DNA of 64,000 nt from MFD04580-c1 sp963702995 (GTDB taxonomy: Bacteria > Planctomycetota > Phycisphaerae > Tepidisphaerales > Tepidisphaeraceae). Location of the stretch: the NCBI GenBank assembly GCA_963702995.1, contig OY969783.1, positions 248,001 to 312,000 of the forward strand, given 5' to 3'. The notes below the pieces were generated by a model. That model was given only the letters and a program-made list of their open reading frames with translations. It had not been told where the DNA came from and searched no databases. A program made the translations under genes and the position numbers. This document shows, piece after piece, positions 8,732 through 16,920 of this stretch. How positions within the stretch are numbered: position 1 is the stretch's first letter; each line of letters starts with the position of its first letter.

Positions 8732-9196
8732 GTCAATAGGGCCGACCTGCCGACAAGGATCGGCCGATCGCCCGGTCCATTCTACATCGACATCGATCAT
8801 CTGTATGCGGCAGGACGGGCGACAAAACCGCTGTCGCGGGCGAGCGCGGATGGCGGCGGTAAAATTGACGCCTCTCCCCCACTCGTAATACGATCCTCAC
8901 TTAGCGGCGTCGTTCGCCGGCCTTGATTCGCTCGTCAACGGCTCGCCGGCCGGCGGCGGCTGGCGAGTGCCGGGCGGGCCGGATATTGCCTGACTTAAGT
9001 AATGCGACGAAGAGCGGTTGGGCGATTTGTCGCCGGCGCTGGTACGCCTAACCAGGATCCCGCGTCGGCAAACGCGACTGCCTTCTGGAATGTCGATTCC
9101 GGGATTCGCCGTTCCCGTCTGGTCAGGCATAATGTGGGCGTTGGCCCGTCACGGGCGCGACCGGCGGCCGGGCGCCGTGACGGACATGGAGACGGG
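8732..9196. other. Intergenic region between rnpB and the sigma factor gene
   Basis: These 465 bp should carry the promoter of rnpB (minus strand) and of the sigma factor gene (plus strand). I see no convincing promoter consensus, no RNA gene and no supportable coding frame. Confidence 0.5.
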
Positions 9197-9871
9197 ATGG
9201 CGCAAAAGCCTGCGGGAAAAATCAAACCACCCCTTCCACCGGTGCCGGCTGGCGTCACCGACGTGGAAGAGCTCAAACCGGTCGTGCTGGGTAAGGCCAG
9301 CGACGAAGACCTGATGCGTCGTACTCAGAACGGCGACAAACGGGCCTTCGAGATCCTTTACGAACGGTATCACCCTTCGGTCCTCTCGTACCTCTATCGA
9401 ATGCTGGGGAACCTGGAGGACGTGGAGTCGATCGGCCAGGAAGTCTTCCTCCGGGCGTTCCGGTTCGCGCCGACCTATCGCTACCCGCAAAAGCTTTCGA
9501 CCTGGCTCTTTACGATCACCCGCAACCTGGCGATCAACCAGTCGCGCCGCCGCAAGCGGAGCCCGATCCGCAACATTACCGAACTGAACCTGGACGGCAT
9601 CGACATCAGCGGCGACCCGTACCAGGTCGCGACCCGCGCCACCGACAACCTCGAAAAGCAGGAAGAAATCGCCCGAGTGCTCAAAGCATTGGAAGGGTTG
9701 CCAACTGACCAGAAGGAAGTCATCGTTCTCGGCGTCTTCCAGGACCTCACCTACGCCGAGATGGAGGAGATCACCGGGACCAAGGCCGTTACGCTCCGCA
9801 GCCGCATGTTCCACGGGCTCAAGCGCCTCGCCCGCACGATCGGCGGCACGGAGGAAGAAGAGGAGAAGTGA
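9197..9871 (+). CDS. ECF-type RNA polymerase sigma factor
   Basis: A 224-residue sigma-70 family protein. Region 2 is clear (AFEILYERYHPSVLSYLYRM, then SIGQEVFLRAFR and LSTWLFTITRNLAINQSRRR), and region 4 follows near the C-terminus (LKALEGLPTDQKEVIVLGVF and LTYAEMEEITG). ECF sigma factors direct polymerase to stress or envelope genes and are usually held by an anti-sigma factor encoded next to them. I chose the ATG at 9197 with a GGAGACGGG site just upstream; the frame is open back to 9002 but with no family character. The next gene, 97 bp downstream, is a single-span membrane protein and the likely anti-sigma partner. Confidence 0.92.
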   Translation: MAQKPAGKIKPPLPPVPAGVTDVEELKPVVLGKASDEDLMRRTQNGDKRAFEILYERYHPSVLSYLYRMLGNLEDVESIGQEVFLRAFRFAPTYRYPQKLSTWLFTITRNLAINQSRRRKRSPIRNITELNLDGIDISGDPYQVATRATDNLEKQEEIARVLKALEGLPTDQKEVIVLGVFQDLTYAEMEEITGTKAVTLRSRMFHGLKRLARTIGGTEEEEEK

Positions 9872-9967
9872 GCGGCGGATGCGTGAAAAAACAAGCCCAA
9901 TGCCCATGGCGGCGCGATCCGCGGCGACAGTTCGCCCCGGGCGCTCGACCGATCGGATATCGACCCC

Positions 9968-11013
9968 ATGCCCCAGGAACTTGACCTCAACGCCGACCCC
10001 TTCCTGAAACTCCTGACGGATGCCCTGCGCACCGGCCCGGGGAGCCCGGAGTGGCACCAGGCGGTCGCTCGCCTGCGCGAGGGCGGCGTCGAGGGCGGGG
10101 ACGAATATCGCATCCTCATCGAAGCCCGCCAAAACCTGGAGAGCGGGAAAGAATATCGATCCATCCGCGCCGGCCCGGGGTTCACTCACAAACTGCTCGC
10201 CCAGCTCGACGCGCCCGACGGCGGCGCCCGCCGCGCGGGCTGCCCATGGCGACGATCATCGCCGCCCTTTCCGGCCTGGCGATCCTCGCCGTCATCGCCA
10301 TCGCCATCTACAGCCTCTACCCGCGCGGCGCCGGTTCGCCCGCGCCGTCCAACGCGACCGTTGACGACCTGGCGCACGCCTATTTCCTCACCGAGATCGC
10401 CTCGGCGCGGTTCGATTCGTCCCTGCCGCCCAACTGGAACCTGGTCGGCGGGCTTCCCCTCGCCGTCTCCAAAGGCGGCTTGCGGCCGATGCCCAAGGCC
10501 ACTCCGCCGACGACATCTGTCCCCTCTTCCAACCCGGCCGATGCGACCGTGGGCGGGGCGATCGTCGCCCCGAGCCCGATCGCCGCGTCCGAGCCGTTCG
10601 AGGCCGACGCCGTCCTCAAGCTCGGCAAGCCGAGCGACGACCTGCTCGTCCAGTTCTTCGTCTCGACCGACCCCCAGTTCAGCGCCGATCGCGCCACGAG
10701 CTCCAACGAGCTGGTTTGGCTCCTCCAGGGGGCAAGCCAGCGCGTCCTGACCGACGGCCAGGAACAGGCCAGCCTCCCGCGGCCGATGCCGGCCGATCGC
10801 GACGGCGCGGGTGCCGCCCATGAGGGTGGGACGCTCGTGCGGATCCTGGTCAATCGCGAAGTGGCGGTGGTCGAAGCCAACGGACAGCGCATCTGGTCCG
10901 GCCGCCATGGGCTGGCGGAGAGCCCGCGCTACGTCGGGGTGCGCTTCCTGCGCGTCGGGCAGAAGGGGGCCGACCCGGCCGTCGTCCAGTCGATCACGCT
11001 GCTGAAGAAGTGA
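9968..11013 (+). pseudogene. Membrane anti-sigma-like protein, interrupted by a frameshift
   Basis: Two frames together make one protein. The first (ATG at 9968) encodes an acidic soluble part up to about residue 85 (PQELDLNADPFLKLL onwards). At about 10220-10245 the coding signal moves to another frame, which continues with a transmembrane helix (MATIIAALSGLAILAVIAIA) and an extracytoplasmic domain ending at 11013 (VVQSITLLKK). This layout, soluble part - one membrane span - outer domain, directly after an ECF sigma gene, is typical of anti-sigma factors, though I see no ZAS zinc motif. An ATG at 10246 could in principle start the second part independently. A sequencing indel is the simplest cause of the break. 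Confidence 0.65.
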
Positions 11014-11064
11014 CCTTTCCGTCCGTGATGGATTCCCCGCGGCCGACCGACCTGGAGCCTCCTC

Positions 11065-12127
11065 ATGACCGTGCCCGCTTCCTCCAATGCCGAACCGACC
11101 GTCGCCCCGCCGGCGCGGCGCCCGTTCGGACGTGGAGGCGGCCGAGTTCCTCGGCGAGGCGTGCCACCAGCTCCAGCACGAGCTGGCCAAGGTCATTGTC
11201 GGCCAGGAGAAAGTCGTCGAGGAGATTCTCCTGGCGATCTTCGCCCGCGGGCATTGCCTGATGCAGGGCGTGCCGGGGCTGGCCAAGACGCTGCTGGTCA
11301 GCACGCTGGCGCAGACGATGGACTTGACGTTTCGCCGGATCCAGTTCACGCCCGACCTGATGCCCAGTGACATCACCGGGACCGACATCCTCCAGGAAGA
11401 CCCCGAGAGCGGCCGCCGGCGGTTTGAGTTTCAGCGGGGCCCGATTTTCGCCAACCTGCTGCTCGCCGACGAGATCAACCGCACGCCCCCCAAAACGCAG
11501 GCGGCCCTTCTCCAGGCCATGCAGGAGCGCCAGGTGACCGCCGGCAGCCACACTCTTGACCTGCCCAGCCCGTTTTTTGTTCTGGCGACGCAGAACCCGA
11601 TCGAGCAGGAAGGCACCTACCCGCTCCCCGAGGCCCAGCTCGATCGCTTCATGTTCATGGTGATGGTGAACTACCCCAAGCGGGAAGAAGAGCTGGAGGT
11701 ACTGAAGCGGACGACAGGCGACCTGCCGCAACGCGTCCGCCGGGTGATCGACGCGAGAACGATCCTCGACCTTCAGGAAATCGTCCGGCGCGTCCCCGTC
11801 GGCGATCACGTCTACAACTTCGCGCTGGACCTGGTCCGCGCCACCCGCCCCGGCGAGCCGGGGGCGAGCGACTTCGTCCGCCATTGGCTAAGCTGGGGGG
11901 CCGGCCCCCGAGCGGGCCAATACCTGATCCTTGCCGGTAAGGCCCGCGCCCTGATGCGCGGGCGGCTGCACGTCACCGTCGAAGACATCGAAGACGGCGC
12001 TGCCCCGGTGCTAAGGCACCGCCTCATACCGAACTTCAACGCCGAAGCGGAGGGGATCACGGTCGAGCAGATCATCGAAAAGGTGATCGGGCTGATCCCG
12101 CGGGGTAAAGGGGATCGGCTGCTGTAG
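11065..12127 (+). CDS. MoxR-family AAA+ ATPase (5' end possibly frameshifted)
   Basis: The main frame (from 11087) encodes a complete MoxR ATPase: a VIVGQEKVVEEILLAIF entry, Walker A GVPGLAKT, the IQFTPDLMPSDITGTDI stretch, Walker B LLADEINR, sensor 1 ATQNP, and a C-terminal lid domain. MoxR proteins are chaperone-like and usually act with VWA-domain proteins in envelope stress or metal insertion. The best start signal is GGAGCC plus ATG at 11065, one frame away from the main frame. Its N-terminus (MTVPASSNAEPTVAPPAR) looks like a natural MoxR start, so an indel near 11120-11145 is likely. The gene follows the sigma/anti-sigma pair by 51 bp. No VWA gene is present after it. Confidence 0.88.
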
Positions 12128-13021
12128 GCGATCCGGTTTCCCCTTGGGAACGCCGACGTCCAGCAGTTCGCAGGGAAGAGCCGACGAGGACGTCGGCGTT
12201 CCCGGCACGTCTGCGAGACGAGCCGATGAGGACGTCGGCGTTCCCAGGTGGTAATTCCTCACAAAATAAAACCCCGTCAGCGCGATCCCGATGCACAGGA
12301 TCAAGGCCCGAAGCTGCTCCTGGGCGATCTTGCGGGCGAGGGCCATGCCGAAGAAGCCGCTGATGGTCGAGAAGATCGCCATCGCCGCCGCGAAGCGCCA
12401 GTTGACCGGGTCCTGGTGGTTGAAGAGGAAGATGACGGCGGCGACGAGGTTGATCAGGGTCGAGAGAAGCACCTTCAGCGCGTTCATCTGGTGGATGCTT
12501 TCCAGCCCGGCGAAGGAGAGGCCGGCCAGCATCAGCACGCCGATTCCTGCGCCGAAGTAGCCGCCGTAGACGGCGACGATTACCTGGACGGCCGCCACCA
12601 ACAGGGACCATTTCAGGGACGGATCGCCATGTTTGCGGCCGGCCCAGCGGGCGATCGGCTTGCTGAAGCCGAAGATCGTCGTGGCAAACGCAAGCAGCCA
12701 GGGGACGATCAGGCTGAAGGTTTTCACGGAGGTCGTCAGCAGCAGCACCGCCCCGGCGCCGCCGCCGAGCAGGCTCACCGCGCTGTAGCCCAGCAGGATG
12801 CCGCGGGGGACGCGGCGGATGTCGCGCCAGGCCGCGCCGACCGAGGCGGCCGACCCGGGCCAGAGGCCGATCGTGCTGGTCATGTTGGCGACTTTTTCAC
12901 TCAAGCCGCCGAACGGCGCAGGGCCTGTCAGGACCGGGAAGGTGAGGAACGTGCCCCCGCCCGCCACCGCATTGATCGCGCCGGCAAGGAAGGCCGAGAG
13001 GGAAACCAGCAGTAAGGTCAT
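12011..13021 (-). CDS. TauE/SafE family sulfite/sulfonate exporter-like permease
   Basis: Residues 1-258 form a normal TauE/SafE permease with about eight membrane helices. They begin MTLLLVSLSAFLAGAINAVA and GGGTFLTFP, the family hallmark, and the second half repeats the pattern (VIVAVYGGYFGAGIGVLMLA). These proteins move anions such as sulfite or organosulfonates. From residue 259 the frame runs through the repeats at 12146-12245 (giving GTPTSSSA twice) and then antisense into the last 117 bp of moxR. The last 78 residues are therefore probably not original; the authentic protein should end near 12246. The start is the ATG at 13019-13021. Substrate unknown. Confidence 0.85.
   Translation of the reverse strand: MTLLLVSLSAFLAGAINAVAGGGTFLTFPVLTGPAPFGGLSEKVANMTSTIGLWPGSAASVGAAWRDIRRVPRGILLGYSAVSLLGGGAGAVLLLTTSVKTFSLIVPWLLAFATTIFGFSKPIARWAGRKHGDPSLKWSLLVAAVQVIVAVYGGYFGAGIGVLMLAGLSFAGLESIHQMNALKVLLSTLINLVAAVIFLFNHQDPVNWRFAAAMAIFSTISGFFGMALARKIAQEQLRALILCIGIALTGFYFVRNYHLGTPTSSSARLADVPGTPTSSSALPCELLDVGVPKGKPDRLQQPIPFTPRDQPDHLFDDLLDRDPLRFGVEVRYEAVP
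12146..12245. repeat. REP-like palindromic repeats between moxR and the TauE gene
   Basis: GGACGTCGGCGTTCCC occurs directly twice (12188-12203 and 12230-12245) within a longer repeated unit, GAGCCGAYGAGGACGTCGGC. Its exact inverse, GGGAACGCCGACGTCC, is at 12146-12161, so the cluster can fold into strong hairpins. It lies between two convergent genes and may act as a bidirectional transcript end. Confidence 0.85.
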
Positions 13022-13256
13022 GGGATCGGGATGATTGGCGGGGGAGGGCGGGAAGTCGAGCGCGTCGCCATCGTTCGGCCTAACGAGGGGCGTGGGCGGG
13101 GCGAGCCCGGGTGAAATTGACGCACCTTCCGCTGGCCCTTACGATCGTCAGCGTCAGACGCGGCGGCCCTGACCCCCTCGCGAAGGCGCCTTCGTTCGGC
13201 GGCGACGGCGACCGGTCAACTGTTCGGGGCGGACGTATCAAGGCTGATGGCTCCGA

Positions 13257-14006
13257 ATGTTCGCAATCGTTTCAGACATTCACGGCAACCTCGAAGCGTT
13301 CCTGGCGGTCCTCGAAGAGATCAAGCGGCGGGGGGTGCAGCACGTTGTCTGCCTCGGCGACATCATCGGGTACGGCCCCAACCCCATGGAGTGCATGGAC
13401 CTGGTGATGGAGCGGTGTCGCGCCGCCCTGATGGGGAACCACGATTTCGCGGTCATGTACGAGCCGTTTAACTTCAACAGCGGCGCCGAGCAGGCCTGCT
13501 TCTGGACTCGCCGCTGCTTCGAGAACGACCCCGACGTGGAGCGCAAAGCCAAACGCTGGCGATTTATGGGGAGTCTCCCCGTTCGGATTCGCACGCCGGA
13601 TTTTATCGCCGTGCACGCCTCGCCGCGGCGGCCGGTGAACGAGTACATCTTCCCCGACGACATCTACACCAACCCCGGGAAGTTCGTCAGCATCTTTGAG
13701 CGGTTCGAACGCCTCTGCTTCGTCGGGCACACCCACGTCCCCGGCGTCTTCCTCGAAGGCCCCGACTTCTACAGCCCCGACGAGCTTGACTATCGGTATG
13801 AGCTCACCGACGAGAAGGCCATCATCAACGTCGGCAGCGTCGGCCAGCCCCGCGACCGCGACCCTCGCAGCAGTTTCGTCATCGTGACGGATACCGCCGT
13901 CGAATTCGTCCGCATCCCGTACGACGTGGACACGGTCGTAAAGAAGGTCGAGGCGATCGGCGAGCTCGACAACTTCCTCGGCACGCGACTCGTTGACGGA
14001 AGGTAG
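13257..14006 (+). CDS. Calcineurin-like metallophosphoesterase (YfcE/MPP type)
   Basis: A 249-residue protein with the five metal-binding blocks of the metallophosphoesterase superfamily in order: DIHGN near the start, GDIIGYGP, GNHD, HAS and GHTH. These residues bind two divalent metals that hydrolyse a phosphoester. The small size and the N-terminus (MFAIVSDIHGNLEAFLAVL) place it with YfcE-like or MPP-PrpE-like phosphodiesterases. The start at the ATG at 13257 gives the canonical N-terminus, although the ribosome binding site is weak. It stands alone, with about 200 bp on either side. The substrate cannot be read from the sequence. Confidence 0.88.
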   Translation: MFAIVSDIHGNLEAFLAVLEEIKRRGVQHVVCLGDIIGYGPNPMECMDLVMERCRAALMGNHDFAVMYEPFNFNSGAEQACFWTRRCFENDPDVERKAKRWRFMGSLPVRIRTPDFIAVHASPRRPVNEYIFPDDIYTNPGKFVSIFERFERLCFVGHTHVPGVFLEGPDFYSPDELDYRYELTDEKAIINVGSVGQPRDRDPRSSFVIVTDTAVEFVRIPYDVDTVVKKVEAIGELDNFLGTRLVDGR

Positions 14007-14214
14007 GGGGAGCGCTTTGCCCACTGAATAAACCCATCGCTTCGCCGGGCGTCGGCCCGGATCGATGTCGAGCTTCACCGCCATTCGTCGAAGGGTCATC
14101 CCGCCGGCGAGAACGCCGGTGAGACGTCCACGGGCGAGGCGATCGGCCGCCGTCGGCCCTCTTTTCAGGCTGCCCAACACGCCTGACCTGCGATCGAGTC
14201 TTTGAAGGAAATCA

Positions 14215-16423
14215 ATGGATACGAAGCGGACGATCCTGCTGTCGGTCTTGACAGCCGCCCTGGTGCTGGGCTTCATGCAGTTGCAGCAGTATGCCTTCAA
14301 GGCGTACCCCCATCTCGCGCCCAAGCCCCCTCAAGCGAAGGACGACACGGCCGGTGGGCCTACCACCGTCGCCGTCGCGCCGCACCCGGCGCTGACCACC
14401 GACGCCGCCTCGCGACCCTCCACCTTCCCGACCTCCGGCCCAACCACCGACGCCAGCCCGAGCGTAGCTTCGAGCACGCAGCCGGCGCCCACCATCGCGG
14501 CCGCCTCCGCCCAGTGGCATGCCTTGCCTTCCACGCGGCCAGCCGGCGCAACGCTCACATGGAACAGCAAAGCGAGGGACAAGGACTACCCGATCCGGGT
14601 TGACCTTCAGCCGCTGGGCGCGGCGATCCTGGACGTCACGCTTACCGAGTTCAACGACCCCGCTGATTTCAAGAAGAAGCCGAGCGAGCGGCGGCCATAC
14701 GTCTATCAACTCCCACAGGCGGGGATCGCCGGCTCCGACTCCATGGCGACCCGGTCGATCACGATCGACGGGACGGCCGTTGACCTCTCCAACGTCGCAT
14801 GGGACCTCGAAAGCGCCGACGCGACTTCGGCTACCTTTGCCACCCGGCTCGCCTTTGGGAGCACCGGCGAGAGCGACCCGGGGATCAGGGTCCGCAAGAC
14901 GTACACGGCGTTCCCCGCTGGGACGCCAGCGGGGGACAAGCATGGCGGGCAGGGGTTCGAGCTGGCGGTCGCCTATGGGGTTTCGAACCTGACCGGCAAA
15001 CCAATCACGGTAAGCCTGGCGTTCAACGGGCCGACGCTACCCCCCAAGGAGGGCGGCCGGGGCGCCGATCGGCAGATCGTCGCGGGTTATGCCGATGGGG
15101 CCGAGGTCCATGTCGCGACGCCGCATCCGGTCGAGGGGTTCCGCAAGGACAAGCAGGAGACGGTCGAGCTGCTGAAGGATGACGGAGGGCGGCCGCTGCT
15201 CTGGTTTGGCACCTGCAGCGTCTATTTCGACGCGCTGGTGCTCCCGTACAAGCTGGACGGTTCGGCCGGCCCGGTGGACTATCTGTCCAAGGTGACGGTG
15301 CGCGGCTGGAACCTCGGCGACGAGTCTATTTTGGCCGAAGACCGGGCCGTTACTCTGGATTTCCTGACCACCGACCAGAAGATCGCCTCTGGTCAGTCGA
15401 TGACCATGCCATTCGAGCTTTATTTTGGCCCCAAGTGGCGACAAGTGCTGGAGACGGCGCATTACCAGGCTTACCCGCGGGTACAACGGCGGCCTGGTAA
15501 TCAAGAGCGGGCCCTGCTCGATCTGCACGATCCCGCAGTTGATCCTGTTGCTGGCGTCGATGCTCGGCGTATTCCACTACGTTTTCCGAGATTGGGGCGT
15601 CGCGATCATCTGTCTGGTCGCGATCGTCCGCCTGATCCTTCACCCGATCACCAAGCGTTCGCAGGTCCAGATGATGAAGATGGGCAAGATGGGCCCGGAA
15701 CTGGATAAGCTGAAAAAGAAGTATGGCGACGACAAAGAGGCCATGAACAAGGCGATGGTCGATTTCTACAAGCAGCAGGGGTTTGCCCCGGTCCTCGGTT
15801 GCCTGCCGATGTTCCTTCAGATGCCGATCTGGATCGCGCTCTACAGCGCGTTACAGACGACGTTCGAGCTTCGGCAGCAGCCATTCCTTTACGGCCTGAC
15901 GTGGATCCAGGACCTGGCCAAGCCGGACTACCTCTTCTCGTTCCACCAGACGGTGATGTTGCCGTTCGGTTTTCACATGGACGGGATCAACATCCTGCCA
16001 GTCTTCCTCGGCGTGGTTTTCTTTATTCAGCAGAAGTACATGACGCCGCCCAACCCGGCCGCCACGCCGGAGCAGATTCAGCAGCAGAAGATGATGCAAT
16101 GGATGACGCCGTTCATCTTCCCCCTGATGCTCTATAGCGGCCCAAGCGGGCTGAACCTCTATATTTTGACGAGCACTGGCATTGGAATCATCGAGAGCAA
16201 GATCATTCGGCGGCACATCAAGGAGCGCGAGGAGGCGGCGAAGCGAGACGGCCCGGTCATCGTTGACGCGAAACCCACCCGCGCCGCCAAGGCCGGCCGC
16301 GGCCGATCTGATGCGGCGGACGCGCCGAAACCCTCCGGGGTCGCAGGCTGGTGGGCGAACCTCCAGGCTCGGGCCGAGGAAGTCCGCAAGGAGCAAGAGC
16401 GTCGCGGAAAGGGAAAAAAGTAG
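14215..16423 (+). CDS. yidC: Membrane protein insertase YidC, split by an apparent frameshift
   Basis: The first frame (ATG at 14215, AAGGA site upstream) encodes the N-terminal membrane anchor (TILLSVLTAALVLGF), a proline/threonine-rich linker and the periplasmic beta-domain, up to about residue 421 (YFGPKWRQVLETAHYQAYP). At about 15478 coding moves by one base to a second frame that continues GYNGGLVIKSGPC and the conserved five-helix insertase core, including KRSQVQMMKMGKMGPEL, PVLGCLPMFLQMPIWIALYS and SGLNLYILTS, ending with a basic tail. YidC inserts membrane proteins and is normally essential, so a true null mutation is unlikely; an extra base in the assembly at CCGCGGG is probable. Confidence 0.9.
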
Positions 16424-16531
16424 AGCCGTCGATGAGCGGCGGCGAGTGGCGCTCGGCACCAGCGAGCCGTCCGTTACCGGTGGTAGCTTGGACGGTTACG
16501 GAAGGCGACGCGATTATTTCCGTAGCATTAT

Positions 16532-16561
16532 TTGACAGGGATTGGCGTTTGACCCTAGGCT
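16532..16561 (+). promoter_or_regulatory. Candidate sigma-70 promoter of the c-di-AMP riboswitch transcript
   Basis: TTGACA at 16532-16537 is followed after 18 bp by TAGGCT at 16556-16561, about 16 bp in front of the riboswitch. The -35 box is perfect and the -10 box is weak. The position fits transcription of the leader RNA. Confidence 0.5.
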
Positions 16562-16576
16562 ACGCGTTCGTGTGAT

Positions 16577-16731
16577 CGCCGAAATCGTGCCGGTAGGCGC
16601 GATACGGGGGAACCAACAGTTCGATCCGCGGGCGCGGTCGGCCCGAGTCGGACGTGGGGCGAAGGGGTGTTGAACCACCACCCCGGAGCACTTTCATGGC
16701 TCCAGCCCGTCAGCTAACCCCGTAGGCTTGT
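16577..16731 (+). promoter_or_regulatory. Cyclic di-AMP riboswitch (ydaO/yuaA type)
   Basis: The segment has the conserved blocks of ydaO leaders in the right order: GCCGAAATCG at the start, then CGGGGGAACCAACAG, a GGGGTGTTGAACC block in the middle, and the highly conserved 3' block CCCGTCAGCTAACCCCGTAG followed by GC. This RNA class binds c-di-AMP and normally shuts off downstream potassium or osmolyte transporter genes. The gene 190 bp downstream encodes a KimA-like potassium transporter, exactly the expected target. I assigned it by block recognition, without a covariance search. Confidence 0.88.
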
Positions 16732-16866
16732 GAAAGGGCACGACGTTCGCTCTCCTGCCGCGGCCGATCAGGATTCCGGACTGGGACCGTCCCGTGCCGG
16801 CAACACCTCCCTGACTCGCCCGCAACTCTCGAGCCGACGCTGTGCGATGCGTGGACTGAAGGATCT

Positions 16867-16886
16867 GCCCCGGTCAGGACCGGGGC
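16867..16886 (+). terminator. Hairpin between riboswitch and transporter gene (possible expression platform)
   Basis: GCCCCGGT and ACCGGGGC form an 8-bp stem with a 4-nt loop, 35 bp before the transporter start. There is no T tract after it, so it is not a typical intrinsic terminator. It could be part of the riboswitch expression platform by blocking translation or aiding Rho-dependent termination. Confidence 0.4.
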
Positions 16887-16920
16887 GGCTTCGTGTACGT
16901 CCGTCCGGAAACCTCTCTCT

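Noticed and set aside
8005..8800. Several protein frames of 60-160 codons over 7953-8800 on both strands
   Set aside because: They overlap the RNase P RNA, whose conserved blocks account for the sequence. None has protein-family character.
9968..10750. A continuous 260-codon frame after the sigma factor
   Set aside because: Only the first about 85 codons are protein-like; the rest is arginine/serine/proline-rich text typical of a wrong frame in GC-rich DNA, while the neighbouring frame carries the membrane helix and outer domain.
14045..14060. CCGGGCGTCGGCCCGG hairpin after the metallophosphoesterase gene as a terminator
   Set aside because: The stem is only 6 bp and no T tract follows, so I do not call it.
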